A stretch of 64,000 nt of DNA, taken from NCBI GenBank assembly GCA_030765055.1, contig CM060958.1:4788467-4852466 (forward strand). The letters are read 5' to 3'. The notes beneath the pieces are model-generated. The model worked only from the letters and a program-made list of their open reading frames with translations. It did no database searches and had not been told where the DNA came from. The position numbers and the translations under genes were made by a program. This DNA comes from Mantis religiosa. Taxonomy: Eukaryota > Arthropoda > Insecta > Mantodea > Mantidae. Positions 13,315-26,990 of this stretch are shown piece by piece (positions within the stretch are counted from its first letter, which is position 1; every line of letters starts with the position of its first letter).

Positions 13315-16300
13315 CTAACACTAACCAGCACTTCTGTACATGGACAGTACCAAACAGTAGCCAAAGGTGTACACACAACAGAACTGGTATGACACCTTGG
13401 GTTCTAATCTAGCACTAACCAGCGCTTCTGTACATGGACAGTACCAAACATTAGCCAAAGGTATGGACACAACAGAACTGGTATGACAGCTTGGGTTCTC
13501 ATCTAGTACTAACCAGCACTTCCGTACATGGCAGGACCAAACAGTAGCCAAAGGTGTACACAAAACAGAACTGGTATGACAGCTTGGGTTCTCATCTAGT
13601 ACTAACCAGCACTTCTGTACATGGACAGTACCAAACATTAGCCAAAGGTGTACACAAAACAGAACTGGTATGACAGTTTGGGTTCTCATCTAGTACTAAC
13701 CAGCACTTCTGTACATGACAGTACCAAACATTAGCCAAAGGTGTGGACACAACAGAACTGGTATGACAGCTTGGGTTCTCATCTAGTACTAACCAGCACT
13801 TCTGTACATGACAGTACCAAACATTAGCCAAAGGTGTGGACACAACAGAACTGTTATGACAGCTTGGGTTCTCATCTAGTACTTACCAGCACTTCTGTAC
13901 ATGGACAGTACCAAACATTAGCCAAAGGTGTGGACACAACAGAACTGGTATGACAGCTTGGGTTCTCATCTAGTACTAACCAGCGCTTCTGTACATGGAC
14001 AGTACCAAACATTAGCCAAAGGTGTGGACACAACAGAACTGGTATGACAGCTTGGGTTCTCATCTAGTACTAACCAGCACTTCTGTACATGACAGTACCA
14101 AACATTAGCCAAAGGTGTGGACACAACAGAACTGGTATGACAGCTTGGGTTCTCATCTAGTACTAACCAGCACTTCTGTACATGACAGTACCAAACATTA
14201 GCCAAAGGTGTGGACACAACAGAACTGTTATGACAGCTTGGGTTCTCATCTAGTACTTACCAGCACTTCTGTACATGACAGTACCAAACATTAGCCAAAG
14301 GTGTGGACACAACAGAACTGATATGACAGCTTGGGTTCTCATCTAACACTAACCAGCACTTCTGTACATGGACAGTACCAAACAGTAGCCAAAGGTGTAC
14401 ACACAACAGAACTGGTATGACACCTTGGGTTCTAATCTAGCACTAACCAGCGCTTCTGTACATGGACAGTACCAAACATTAGCCAAAGGTATGGACACAA
14501 CAGAACTGGTATGACAGCTTGGGTTCTCATCTAGTACTAACCAGCACTTCCGTACATGACAGTACCAAACATTAGCCAAAGGTGTGGACACAACAGAACT
14601 GGTATGACAGCTTGGGTTCTCATCTAGTACTAACCAGCACTTCTGTACATGGACAGTACCAAACAGTAGCCAAAGGTGTGGACACAACAGAACTGGTATG
14701 ACAGCTTGGGTTCTCATCTAACACTAACCAGCACTTCTGTACATGACAGTACCAAACATTAGCCAAAGGTGGAGACACAACAGAACTGGTATGACAGCTT
14801 GGGTTCTCATCTAACACTAACCAGCACTTCTGTACATGGAAAGTACCAAACATTAGCCAAAGGTGTAGACACAACAGAACGTGTATGACAGCTTGGGTTC
14901 TCATCTAGTACTAACCAGCACTTCTGTACATGGACAGTACCAAACATTAGCCAAAGGTGTGGACACAACAGAACTGGTATGACAGCTTGGGTTCTCATCT
15001 GGCACTAACCAGCACTTCTGTACATGACAGTACCAAACAGTAGCCAAAGGTGTAGACACAACAGAACTGGTATGACAGCTTGGGTTCTCATCTAGTACTA
15101 ACCAGCACTTCTGTACATGACAGTACCAAACAGTAGCCAAAGGTGTAGACACAACAGAACTGGTATGACAGCTTGGGTTCTCATCTGGCACTAACCAGCA
15201 CTTCTGTACATGGACAGTACCAAACATTAGCCAAAGGTGTAGACACAACAGAACTGGTATGACAGCTTGGGTTCTCATCTAGTACTAACCAGCACTTCTG
15301 TACATGACAGTACCAAACAGTAGCCAAAGGTGTAGACACAACAGAACGTGTATGACAGCTTGGGTTCTCATCTAGTACTAACCAGCACTTCTGTACATGA
15401 CAGTACCAAACAGTAGCCAAAGGTGTAGACACAACAGAACTGGTATGACAGCTTGGGTTCTCATCTGGCACTAACCAGCACTTCTGTACATGGACAGTAC
15501 CAAACATTAGCCAAAGGTGTAGACACAACAGAACTGGTATGACAGCTTGGGTTCTCATCTAGTACTAACCAGCACTTCTGTACATGACAGTACCAAACAG
15601 TAGCCAAAGGTGTAGACACAACAGAACTGGTATGACAGCTTGGGTTCTCATCTAGTACTAACCAGCACTTCTGTAGATGGAAAGTACCAAACATTAGCCA
15701 AAGGTGTAGACACAACAGAACTGGTATGACAGCTTGGGTTCTCATCTGGTACTAACCAGCGCTTCTGTACATGGACAGTACTAAACATTAGCCAAAGGTG
15801 TAGCCACAACAGAACTGGTATGACAGCATGGGTTCTCATCTGGCACTAACCAGCACTTCTGTACATGGACAGTACCAAACATTAGCCAAAGATGTAGACA
15901 CAACAGAACTGTAATGACAGATTGGGTTCTCATCTAGTACTAACCAGCACTTCTGTACATGGAAAGTACCAAACATTAGCCAAAGGTGTGGACACAACAG
16001 AACTGGTATGACAGCTTGGGTTCTCATCTAGTACTAACCAGCACTTCTGTACATGGAAAGTACCAAACATTAGCCAAAGGTGTGGACACAACAGAACTGG
16101 TATGACAGCTTGGGTTCTCATCTGGCACTAACCAGCACTTCTGTACATGGACAGTACTAAACATTAGCCAAAGGTGTATACACAACAGAACTGGTATGAC
16201 AGCTTGGGTTCTCATCTGGCACTAACCAGCACTTCTGTACATGGACAGTACCAAACATTAGCCAAAGATGTAGACACAACAGAACTGTAATGACAGATTG

Positions 16301-18400
16301 GGTTCTCATCTAGTACTAACCAGCACTTCTGTACATGGAAAGTACCAAACATTAGCCAAAGGTGTGGACACAACAGAACTGGTATGACAGCTTGGGTTCT
16401 CATCTAGTACTAACCAGCACTTCTGTACATGGAAAGTACCAAACATTAGCCAAAGGTGTGGACACAACAGAACTGGTATGACAGCTTGGGTTCTCATCTA
16501 GTACTAACCAGCACTTCTGTACATGGACAGTACCAAACATTAGCCAAAGGTGTACACACAACAGAACTGGTATGACAGCTTGGGTTCTCATCTAGTACTA
16601 ACCAGCACTTCTGTACATGGACAGTACCAAACAGTAGCCAAAGGTGTAGACACAACAGAACTGGTATGACAGCTTGGGTTCTCATCTAGCACTAACCAGC
16701 ACTTCTGTACATGGACAGTACCAAACATTAGCCAAAGGTATGGACACAACAGAACTGGTATGACAGCTTGGGTTCTCATCTAGTACTAACCAGCACTTCT
16801 GTACATGGACAGTACCAAACAGTAGCCAAAGGTGTAGACACAACAGAACTGGTATGACAGCTTGGGTTCTCATCTAGCACTAACCAGCACTTCTGTACAT
16901 GACAGTACCAAACATTAGCCAAAGGTGTAGACACAACAGAACTGGTATGACAGCTTGGGTTCTCATCAAGTACTAACCAGCGCTTCTGTACATGGACAGT
17001 ACCAAACATTAGCCAAAGGTGTAGACACAACAGAACTGGTAAGACAGCTTGGGTTCTCATCTAGCACTAACCAGCACTTCTGTACATGACAGTACCAAAC
17101 AGTAGCCAAAGATGTAGACACAACAGAACTGGTATGACAGCTTGGGTTCTCATCTAGCACTAACCAGCACTTCTGTACATGGACAGTACCAAACATTAGC
17201 CAAAGGTGTAGACACAACAGAACTGGTATGACAGCTTGGGTTCTCATCTAGCACTAACCAGCACTTCTGTACATGACAGTACCAAACATTAGCCAAAGTG
17301 TGGACACAACAGAACTGGTATGACAGCTTGGGTTCTCATCTGGCACTAACCAGCACTTCTGTAAATGGAAAGTACCAAACATTAGCCAAAGGTGTGGACA
17401 CAACAGAACTGGTATGACAGCTTGGGTTCTCATCTAGCACTAACCAGCACTTCTGTACATGGACAGTACCAAACATTAGCCAAAGGTGTGGACACAACAG
17501 AACTGGTATGACAGCTTGGGTTCTCATCTAGCACTAACCAGCACTTCTGTACATGGACAGTACCAAACATTAGCCAAAGGTGTGGACACAACAGAACTGG
17601 TATGACAGCTTGGGTTCTCATCTAGCACTAACCAGCACTTCTGTACATGGAAAGTACCAAACATTAGCCAAAGGTGTGGACACAACAGAACTGGTATGAC
17701 AGCTTGGGTTCTCATCTGGCACTAACCAGCACTTCTGTACATGGAAAGTACCAAACATTAGCCAAAGGTTTGGACACAACAGAACTGGTATGACAGCTTG
17801 GGTTCTCATCTGGCACTAACCAGCACTTCTGTACATGGAAAGTACCAAACATTAGCCAAAGATGTAGACACAACAGAACTGGTATGACAGCTTGGGTTCT
17901 CATCTACTACTAACCAGCGCTTCTGTACATGGAAAGTACCAAACATTAGCCAAAGGTGTGGACACAACAGAACTGGTATGACAGCTTGGGTTCTCATCTA
18001 GTACTAACCAGCACTTCTGTACATGGACAGTACCAAACATTAGCCAAAGGTGTGGACACAACAGAACTGGTATGACAGCTTGGGTTCTCATCTAGTACTA
18101 ACCAGCACATCTGTACATGACAGTACCAAACATTAGCCAAAGGTGTAGACACAACAGAACTGTAATGACAGCTTGGGTTCTTATCTAGTACTAACCAGCA
18201 CTTCTGTACATGACAGTACCAAACAGTAGCCAAAGGTGTAGACACAACAGAACTGGTATGACAGCTTGGGTTCTCATCAAGCACTAACCAGCACTTCTGT
18301 ACATGGACAGTACTAAACATTAGCCAAAGGTGTGGACACAACAGAACTGGTATGACAGCTTGGGTTCTCATCTAGTACTAACCAGCACTTCTGTACATGA
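13315..18400. repeat. Satellite superblock 2, copy of superblock 1
   Basis: Collinear copy of 6945-12900 with internal deletions, plus one local duplication of 376 bp (units at 15836 and 16212 are near-identical neighbours of the same rare type). The copy keeps single-base variants of individual units, so it arose by copying many units at once rather than by unit-by-unit homogenisation. Confidence 0.8.
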
Positions 18401-21400
18401 CAGTACCAAACATTAGCCAAAGGTGTAGTCACAACAGAACTGGTATGACAGCATGGGTTCTCATCTGGCACTAACCAGCACTTCTGTACATGGACAGTAC
18501 CAAACATTAGCCAAAGGTGTAGACACAACAGAACTGGTATGACAGCTTGGGTTCTCATCAAGCACTAACCAGCACTTCTGTACATGGACAGTACCAAACA
18601 TTAGCCAAAGGTGTAGACACAACAGAACTGGTATGACAGCATGGGTTCTTATCTAGTACTAACCAGCACTTCTGTACATGACAGTACCAAACATTAGCCA
18701 AAGATGTAGACACAACAGAACTGTAATGACAGCTTGGGTTCTCATCTAGTACTAACCAGCACTTCTGTACATGACAGTACCAAACATTAGCCAAAGATGT
18801 AGACACAACAGAACTGTTATGACAGCATGGGTTCTCATCTGGTACTAACCAGCACTTCTGTACATGACAGTACCAAACATTAGCCAAAGATGTAGACACA
18901 ACAGAACTGGTATGACAGCATGGGTTCTCATCTGGCACTAACCAGCACTTCTGTACATGACAGTACCAAACATTAGCCAAAGATGTAGACACAACAGAAC
19001 TGGTATGACAGCTTGGGTTCTCATCTAGTACTAACCAGCACTTCTGTACATGACAGTACCAAACATTAGCCAAAGATGTAGACACAACAGAACTGGTATG
19101 ACAGCATGGGTTCTCATCTGGCACTAACCAGCACTTCTGTACATGGACAGTACCAAACATTAGCCAAAGGTGTGGACACAACAGAACTGGTATGACAGCT
19201 TGGGTTCTCATCTAGTACTAACCAGCACTTCTGTACATGGACAGTACTAAACATTAGCCAAAGGTGTAGACACAACAGAACTGGTATGACAGCTTGGGTT
19301 CTCATCTAGTACTAACCAGCGCTTCTGTACATGGACAGTACCAAACATTAGCCAAAGGTGTAGACACAACAGAACTGGTATGACAGCTTCGGTTCTCATC
19401 TAGTACTAACCAGCGCTTCTGTACATGGACAGTACCAAACATTAGCCATAGGTGTACACACAACAGAACTGGTATGACAGCTTGGGTTCTCATCTAGTGC
19501 TAACCAGCGCTTCTGTACATGGACAGTACTAAACATTAGCCAAAGGTGTAGCCACAACAGAACTGGTATGACAGTTTGGGTTCTCATCTAGTACTAACCA
19601 GCGCTTCTGTACATGGACAGTACCAAACATTAGCCAAAGGTGTAGACACAACAGAACTGGTATGACAGCTTGGGTTCTCATCTAGTACTAACCAGCACTT
19701 CTGTACATGACAGTACCAAACATTAGCCATAGGTGTACACACAACAGAACTGGTATGACAGCTTGGGTTCTCATCTAGTGCTAACCAGCGCTTCTGTACA
19801 TGGACAGTACTAAACATTAGCCAAAGGTGTAGCCACAACAGAACTGGTATGACAGTTTGGGTTCTCATCTAGTACTAACCAGCGCTTCTGTACATGGACA
19901 GTACTAAACATTAGCCAAAGGTGTGGACACAACAGAACTGTTATGACAGCTTGGGTTCTCATCTAGTACTAACCAGCACTTCTGTACATGGACAGTACCA
20001 AACATTAGCCAAAGGTGTAGACACAACAGAACTGGTATGACAGCTTGGGTTCTCATCTAGTACTAACCAGCACTTCTGTACATGGACAGTACCAAACATT
20101 AGCCAAAGGTGTAGCCACAACAGAACTGATATGACAGCTTGGGTTCTCATCTAACACTAACCAGCGCTTCTGTACATGGACAGTACTAAACATTAGCCAA
20201 AGGTGTAGACACAACAGAACTGGTATGACAGCTTGGGTTCTCATCTAGTACTAACCAGCACTTCTGTACATGGACAGTACCAAACATTAGCCAAAGGTGT
20301 AGGCACAACAGAACTGGTATGACAGCTTGGGTTCTCATCTAGTACTAACCAGCGCTTCTGTACATGGACAGTACCAAACATTAGCCAAAGGTGTAGACAC
20401 AACAGAACTGGTATGACAGCTTGGGTTCTCATCTAGTACTAACCAGCGCTTCTGTACATGGACAGTACCAAACATTAGCCAAAGGTGTAGCCACAACAGA
20501 ACTGATATGACAGCTTGGGTTCTCATCTAACACTAACCAGCACTTCTGTACATGGACAGTACCAAACATTAGCCAAAGGTGTAGACACAACAGAACTGGT
20601 ATGACAGCTTGGGTTCTCATCTAGTACTAACCAGCACTTCTGTACATGACAGTACCAAACATTAGCCAAAGGTGTGGACACAACAGAACTGGTATGACAG
20701 CTTGGGTTCTCATCTAGTACTAACCAGCACTTCTGTACATGGAAAGTACCAAACATTAGCCAAAGGTGTAGCCACAACAGAACTGGTATGACAGCTTGGG
20801 TTCTCATCTAGTACTAACCAGCGCTTCTGTACATGGACAGTACTAAACATTAGCCAAAGGTGTAGACACAACAGAACTGGTATGACAGCTTGGGTTCTCA
20901 TCAAGTACTAACCAGCGCTTCTGTACATGGACAGTACTAAACATTAGCCAAAGGTGTAGGCACAACAGAACTGGTATGACAGCTTGGGTTCTCATCAAGT
21001 ACTAACCAGCACTTCTGTACATGGACAGTACCAAACATTAGCCAAAGGTGTGGACACAACAGAACTGGTATGACAGCATGGGTTCTCATCAAGCACTAAC
21101 CAGCACTTCTGTACATGGACAGTACCAAACATTAGCCAAAGGTGTAGGCACAACAGAACTGGTGTGACAGCTTGGGTTCTCATCTAGTACTAACCAGCAC
21201 TTCTGTACATGGACAGTACTAAACATTAGCCAAAGGTGTAGACACAACAGAACTGGTATGACAGCTTGGGTTCTTATCTAGTACTAACCAGCACTTCTGT
21301 ACATGGACAGTACTAAACATTAGCCAAAGGTGTAGGCACAACAGAACTGGTATGACAGCATGGGTTCTCATCTCGTACTAACCAGCACTTCTGTACATGG

Positions 21401-24400
21401 ACAGTACCAAACATTAGCCAAAGGTGTAGACACAACAGAACTGGTATGACAGCATGGGTTCTCATCTAGTACTAACCAGCACTTCTGTACATGACAGTAC
21501 CAAACATTAGCCAAAGGTGTAGACACAACAGAACTGGTATGACAGCTTGGGTTCTCATCTAGTGCTAACCAGCACTTCTGTACATGGACAGTACCAAACA
21601 TTAGCCAAAGGTGTTGACACAACAGAACTGGTATGACAGCTTGGGTTCTCATCAAGTACTAACCAGCACTTCTGTACATGGACAGTACCAAACATTAGCC
21701 AAAGGTGTAGACACAACAGAACTGGTATGACAGCTTGGGTTCTCATCAAGTACTAACCAGCGCTTCTGTACATGACAGTACCAAACATTAGCCAAAGGTG
21801 TGGACACAACAGAACTGGTATGACAGCTTGGGTTCTCATCTAGTACTAACCAGCGCTTCTGTACATGGACAGTACCAAACATTAGCCAAAGGTGTGGACA
21901 CAACAGAACTGGTATGACAGCTTGGGTTCTCATCTAGTACTAACCAGCGCTTCTGTACATGGACAGTACCAAACATTAGCCAAAGGTGTAGACACAACAG
22001 AACTGGTATGACAGCTTGGGTTCTCATCAAGTACTAACCAGCGCTTCTGTACATGACAGTACCAAACATTAGCCAAAGGTGTGGACACAACAGAACGTGT
22101 ATGACAGCTTGGGTTCTCATCTAGTACTAACCAGCGCTTCTGTACATGGACAGTACCAAACATTAGCCAAAGGTGTGGACACAACAGAACTGGTATGACA
22201 GCTTGGGTTCTCATCTAGTGCTAACCAGCACTTCTGTACATGACAGTACCAAACATTAGCCAAAGGTGTGGACACAACAGAACTGGTATGACAGCTTGGG
22301 TTCTCATCTAGCACTAACCAGCACTTCTGTACATGACAGTACCAAACAGTAGCCAAAGGTGTAGACACAACAGAACTGGTATGACAGCATGGGTTCTCAT
22401 CTAGCACTAACCAGCGCTTCTGTACATGGACAGTACCAAACATTAGCCAAAGGTGTAGACACAACAGAACTGGTATGACAGCTTGGGTTCTCATCAAGTA
22501 CTAACCAGCGCTTCTGTACATGGACAGTACCAAACATTAGCCAAAGGTGTAGCCACAACAGAACTGGTATGACAGGTTGGGTTCTCATCAAGTACTAACC
22601 AGCGCTTCTGTACATGGACAGTACCAAACATTAGCCAAAGGTGTAGCCACAACAGAACTGGTATGACAGCTTGGGTTCTCATCAAGCACTAACCAGCGCT
22701 TCTGTACATGGACAGTACCAAACAGTAGCCAAAGGTGTTGACACAACAGAACTGGTATGACAGCTTGGGTTCTCATCAAGTACTAACCAGCGCTTCTGTA
22801 CATGGACAGTACCAAACAGTAGCCAAAGGTGTAGACACAACAGAACTGGTATGACAGCTTGGGTTCTCATCAAGTACTAACCAGCGCTTCTGTACATGGA
22901 CAGTACCAAACATTAGCCAAAGGTGTGGCCACAACAGAACTGGTATGACAGCTTGGGTTCTCATCTAGTACTAACCAGCACTTCTGTACATGGACAGTAC
23001 CAAACATTAGCCAAAGGTGTGGACACAACAGAACTGGTATGACAGCTTGGGTTCTCATCTAGTACTAACCAGCGCTTCTGTACATGGACAGTACCAAACA
23101 TTAGCCAAAGGTGTGGACACAACAGAACTGGTATGACAGCTTGGGTTCTTATCTAGTACTAACCAGCACTTCTGTACATGGACAGTACCAAACAGTAGCC
23201 AAAGGTGTTGACACAACAGAACTGGTATGACAGCTTGGGTTCTCATCTAGCACTAACCAGCACTTCTGTACATGACAGTACCAAACATTAGCCAAAGGTG
23301 TTGACACAACAGAACTGGTATGACAGCTTGGGTTCTCATCTAGTACTAACCAGCGCTTCTGTACATGAACAGTACCAAACATTAGCCAAAGGTGTTGACA
23401 CAACAGAACTGGTATGACAGCTTGGGTTCTCATCTAGCACTAACCAGCACTTCTGTACATGACAGTACCAAACATTAGCCAAAGGTGTTGACACAACAGA
23501 ACTGGTATGACAGCTTGGGTTCTCATCTAGTACTAACCAGCGCTTCTGTACATGGACAGTACCAAACATTAGCCAAAGGTGTTGACACAACAGAACTGGT
23601 ATGACAGCTTGGGTTCTCATCAAGTACTAACCAGCGCTTCTGTACATGGACAGTACCAAACAGTAGCCAAAGGTGTAGCCACAACAGAACTGGTATGACA
23701 GCTTGGGTTCTCATCTAGTACTAACCAGCGCTTCTGTACATGGACAGTACCAAACATTAGCCAAAGGTGTGGACACAACAGAACTGGTATGACAGCTTGG
23801 GTTCTCATCTAACACTAACCAGCACTTCTGTACATGACAGTACCAAACATTAGCCAAAGGTGTAGACACAACAGAACTGGTATGACAGCTTGGGTTCTCA
23901 TCTAACACTAACCAGCACTTCTGTACATGGAAAGTACCAAACATTAGCCAAAGGTGTAGACACAACAGAACTGGTATGACAGCTTGGGTTCTCATCTAAC
24001 ACTAACCAGCACTTCTGTGCATGACAGTACCAAACAGTAGCCAAAGATGTAGACACAACAGAACTGGTATGACAGCTTGGGTTCTCATCTGGTACTAACC
24101 AGCACTTCTGTACATGACAGTACCAAACAGTAGCCAAAGTTGTAGACACAACAGAACTGGTATGACAGCTTGTGTTCTCATCTAACACTAACCAGCACTT
24201 CTGTGCATGATAGTACCAAACAGTAGCCAAAGTTGTAGACACAACAGAACTGGTATGACAGCTTGTGTTCTCATCTAGTACTAACCAGCACTTCTGTGCA
24301 TGATAGTACCAAACAGTAGCCAAAGGTGTAGACACAACAGAACTGGTATGACAGCTTGGGTTCTCATCTAACACTAACCAGCACTTCTGCACATGGACAG

Positions 24401-25862
24401 TACCAAACATTAGCCAAAGGTGTAGACACAACAGAACTGGTATGACAGCTTGGGTTCTCATCTAGTACTAACCAGCACTTCTGTACATGACAGTACCAAA
24501 CATTAGCCAAAGGTGTAGGCACAACAGAACTGGTATGACAGCTTGGGTTCTCATCTGGCACTAACCAGCACTTCTGTACATGGAAAGTACCAAACATTAG
24601 CCAAAGGTGTAGGCACAACAGAACTGGTATGACAGCTTGGGTTCTCATCTAGTACTTACCAGCACTTCTGTACATGGAAAGTACCAAACATTAGCCAAAG
24701 GTGTGGACACAACAGAACTGGTATGACAGCTTGGGTTCTCATCTAGTACTAACCAGCACTTCTGTACATGGACAGTACCAAACATTAGCCAAAGGTGTAG
24801 GCACAACAGAACTGGTATGACAGCTTGGGTTCTCATCTAGTACTTACCAGCACTTCTGTACATGGAAAGTACCAAACATTAGCCAAAGGTGTGGACACAA
24901 CAGAACTGGTATGACAGCTTGGGTTCTCATCTAGCACTAACCAGCACTTCTGTACATGGACAGTACCAAACATTAGCCAAAGGTGTAGGCACAACAGAAC
25001 TGGTATGACAGCTTGGGTTCTCATCTGGCACTAACCAGCACTTCTGTACATGGACAGTACCAAACATTAGCCAAAGGTGTAGACACAACAGAACTGATAT
25101 GACAGCTTGGGTTCTCATCTGGCACTAACCAGCACTTCTGTACATGGAAAGTACCAAACATTAGCCAATGGTGTGGACACAACAGAACTGATATGACAGC
25201 TTGGGTTCTCATCTGGCACTAACCAGCACTTCTGTACATGGAAAGTACCAAACATTAGCCAAAGGTGTAGACACAACAGAACTGGTATGACAGCATGGGT
25301 TCTCATCTAGTACTTACCAGCACTTCTGTACATGACAGTACCAAACAGTAGCCAAAGGTGTACACACAACAGAACGTGTATGACAGCTTGGGTTCTCATC
25401 TAGTACTAACCAGCACTTCTGTACATGACAGTACCAAACAGTAGCCAAAGGTGTAGACACAACAGAACTGGTATGACAGCTTGGGTTCTCATCTAGTACT
25501 AACCAGCACTTCTGTACATGGACAGTACTAAACATTAGCCAAAGGTGTAGACACAACAGAACTGGTATGACAGCTTGGGTTCTCATCTAGTACTAACCAG
25601 CACTTCTGTACATGACAGTACCAAACAGTAGCCAAAGGTGTGGACACATCAGAACTGGTATGACAGCTTATGTTCTCATCTGGCACTAACCAGCACTTCT
25701 GTACATGGACAGTACCAAACATTAGCCAAAGGTGTAGACACAACAGAACTGGTATGACAGCTTGGGTTCTCATCTAGTACTAACCAGCACTTCTGTACAT
25801 GACAGTACCAAACATTAGCCAAAGGTGTAGACACAACAGAACTGGTATGACAGCTTGGGTTC

Positions 25863-26990
25863 TCATCTAGTACTAACCAGCACTTCTGTACATGGACAGT
25901 ACCAAACATTAGCCAAAGGTGTAGACACAACAGAACTGGTATGACAGCTTGGGTTCTCATCTAGTACTAACCAGCACTTCTGTACATGACAGTACCAAAC
26001 ATTAGCCAAAGGTGTAGACACAACAGAACTGGTATGACAGCTTGGGTTCTCATCTAGTACTAACCAGCACTTCTGTACATGACAGTACCAAACATTAGCC
26101 AAAGGTGTAGACACAACAGAACTGGTATGACAGCTTGGGTTCTCATCTAGTACTAACCAGCACTTCTGTACATGACAGTACCAAACATTAGCCAAAGGTG
26201 TAGACACAACAGAACTGGTATGACAGCTTGGGTTCTCATCTAGTACTAACCAGCACTTCTGTACATGACAGTACCAAACATTAGCCAAAGGTGTAGACAC
26301 AACAGAACTGGTATGACAGCTTGGGTTCTCATCTAGTACTAACCAGCACTTCTGTACATGACAGTACCAAAGATTAGCCAAAGGTGTAGGCACAACAGAA
26401 CTGGTATGACAGCTTGGGTTCTCATCTAGTACTAACCAGCACGTCTGTACATGACAGTACCAAACATTAGCCAAAGGTGTAGACACAACAGAACTGGTAT
26501 GACAGCTTGGGTTCTCATCTGGTACTAACCAGCGCTTCTGTACATGGACAGTACTAAACATTAGCCAAAGGTGTAGCCACAACAGAACTGGTATGACAGC
26601 ATGGGTTCTCATCTGGCACTAACCAGCACTTCTGTACATGGACAGTACCAAACATTAGCCAAAGATGTAGACACAACAGAACTGTAATGACAGATTGGGT
26701 TCTCATCTAGTACTAACCAGCACTTCTGTACATGGAAAGTACCAAACATTAGCCAAAGGTGTGGACACAACAGAACTGGTATGACAGCTTGGGTTCTCAT
26801 CTAGTACTAACCAGCACTTCTGTACATGGAAAGTAACAAACATTAGCCAAAGGTGTGGACACAACAGAACTGGTATGACAGCTTGGGTTCTCATCTGGCA
26901 CTAACCAGCACTTCTGTACATGGACAGTACCAAACATTAGCCAAAGGTGTACACACAACAGAACTGGTATGACAGCTTGGGTTCTCATCT
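25863..26990. repeat. Third copy of a satellite sub-block with a homogeneous 93-bp run
   Basis: Rare variants from 10030-10600 and 15648-16215 occur again here (26609, 26703 and 26797 match 10218, 10312 and 10406 at a constant offset of 16391). Between them lie about seven consecutive, nearly identical 93-bp units (about 25960-26520). As 93 is divisible by three, these keep one minus-strand frame open for 249 codons, the longest in the array. This is a by-product of unit length. Confidence 0.75.
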
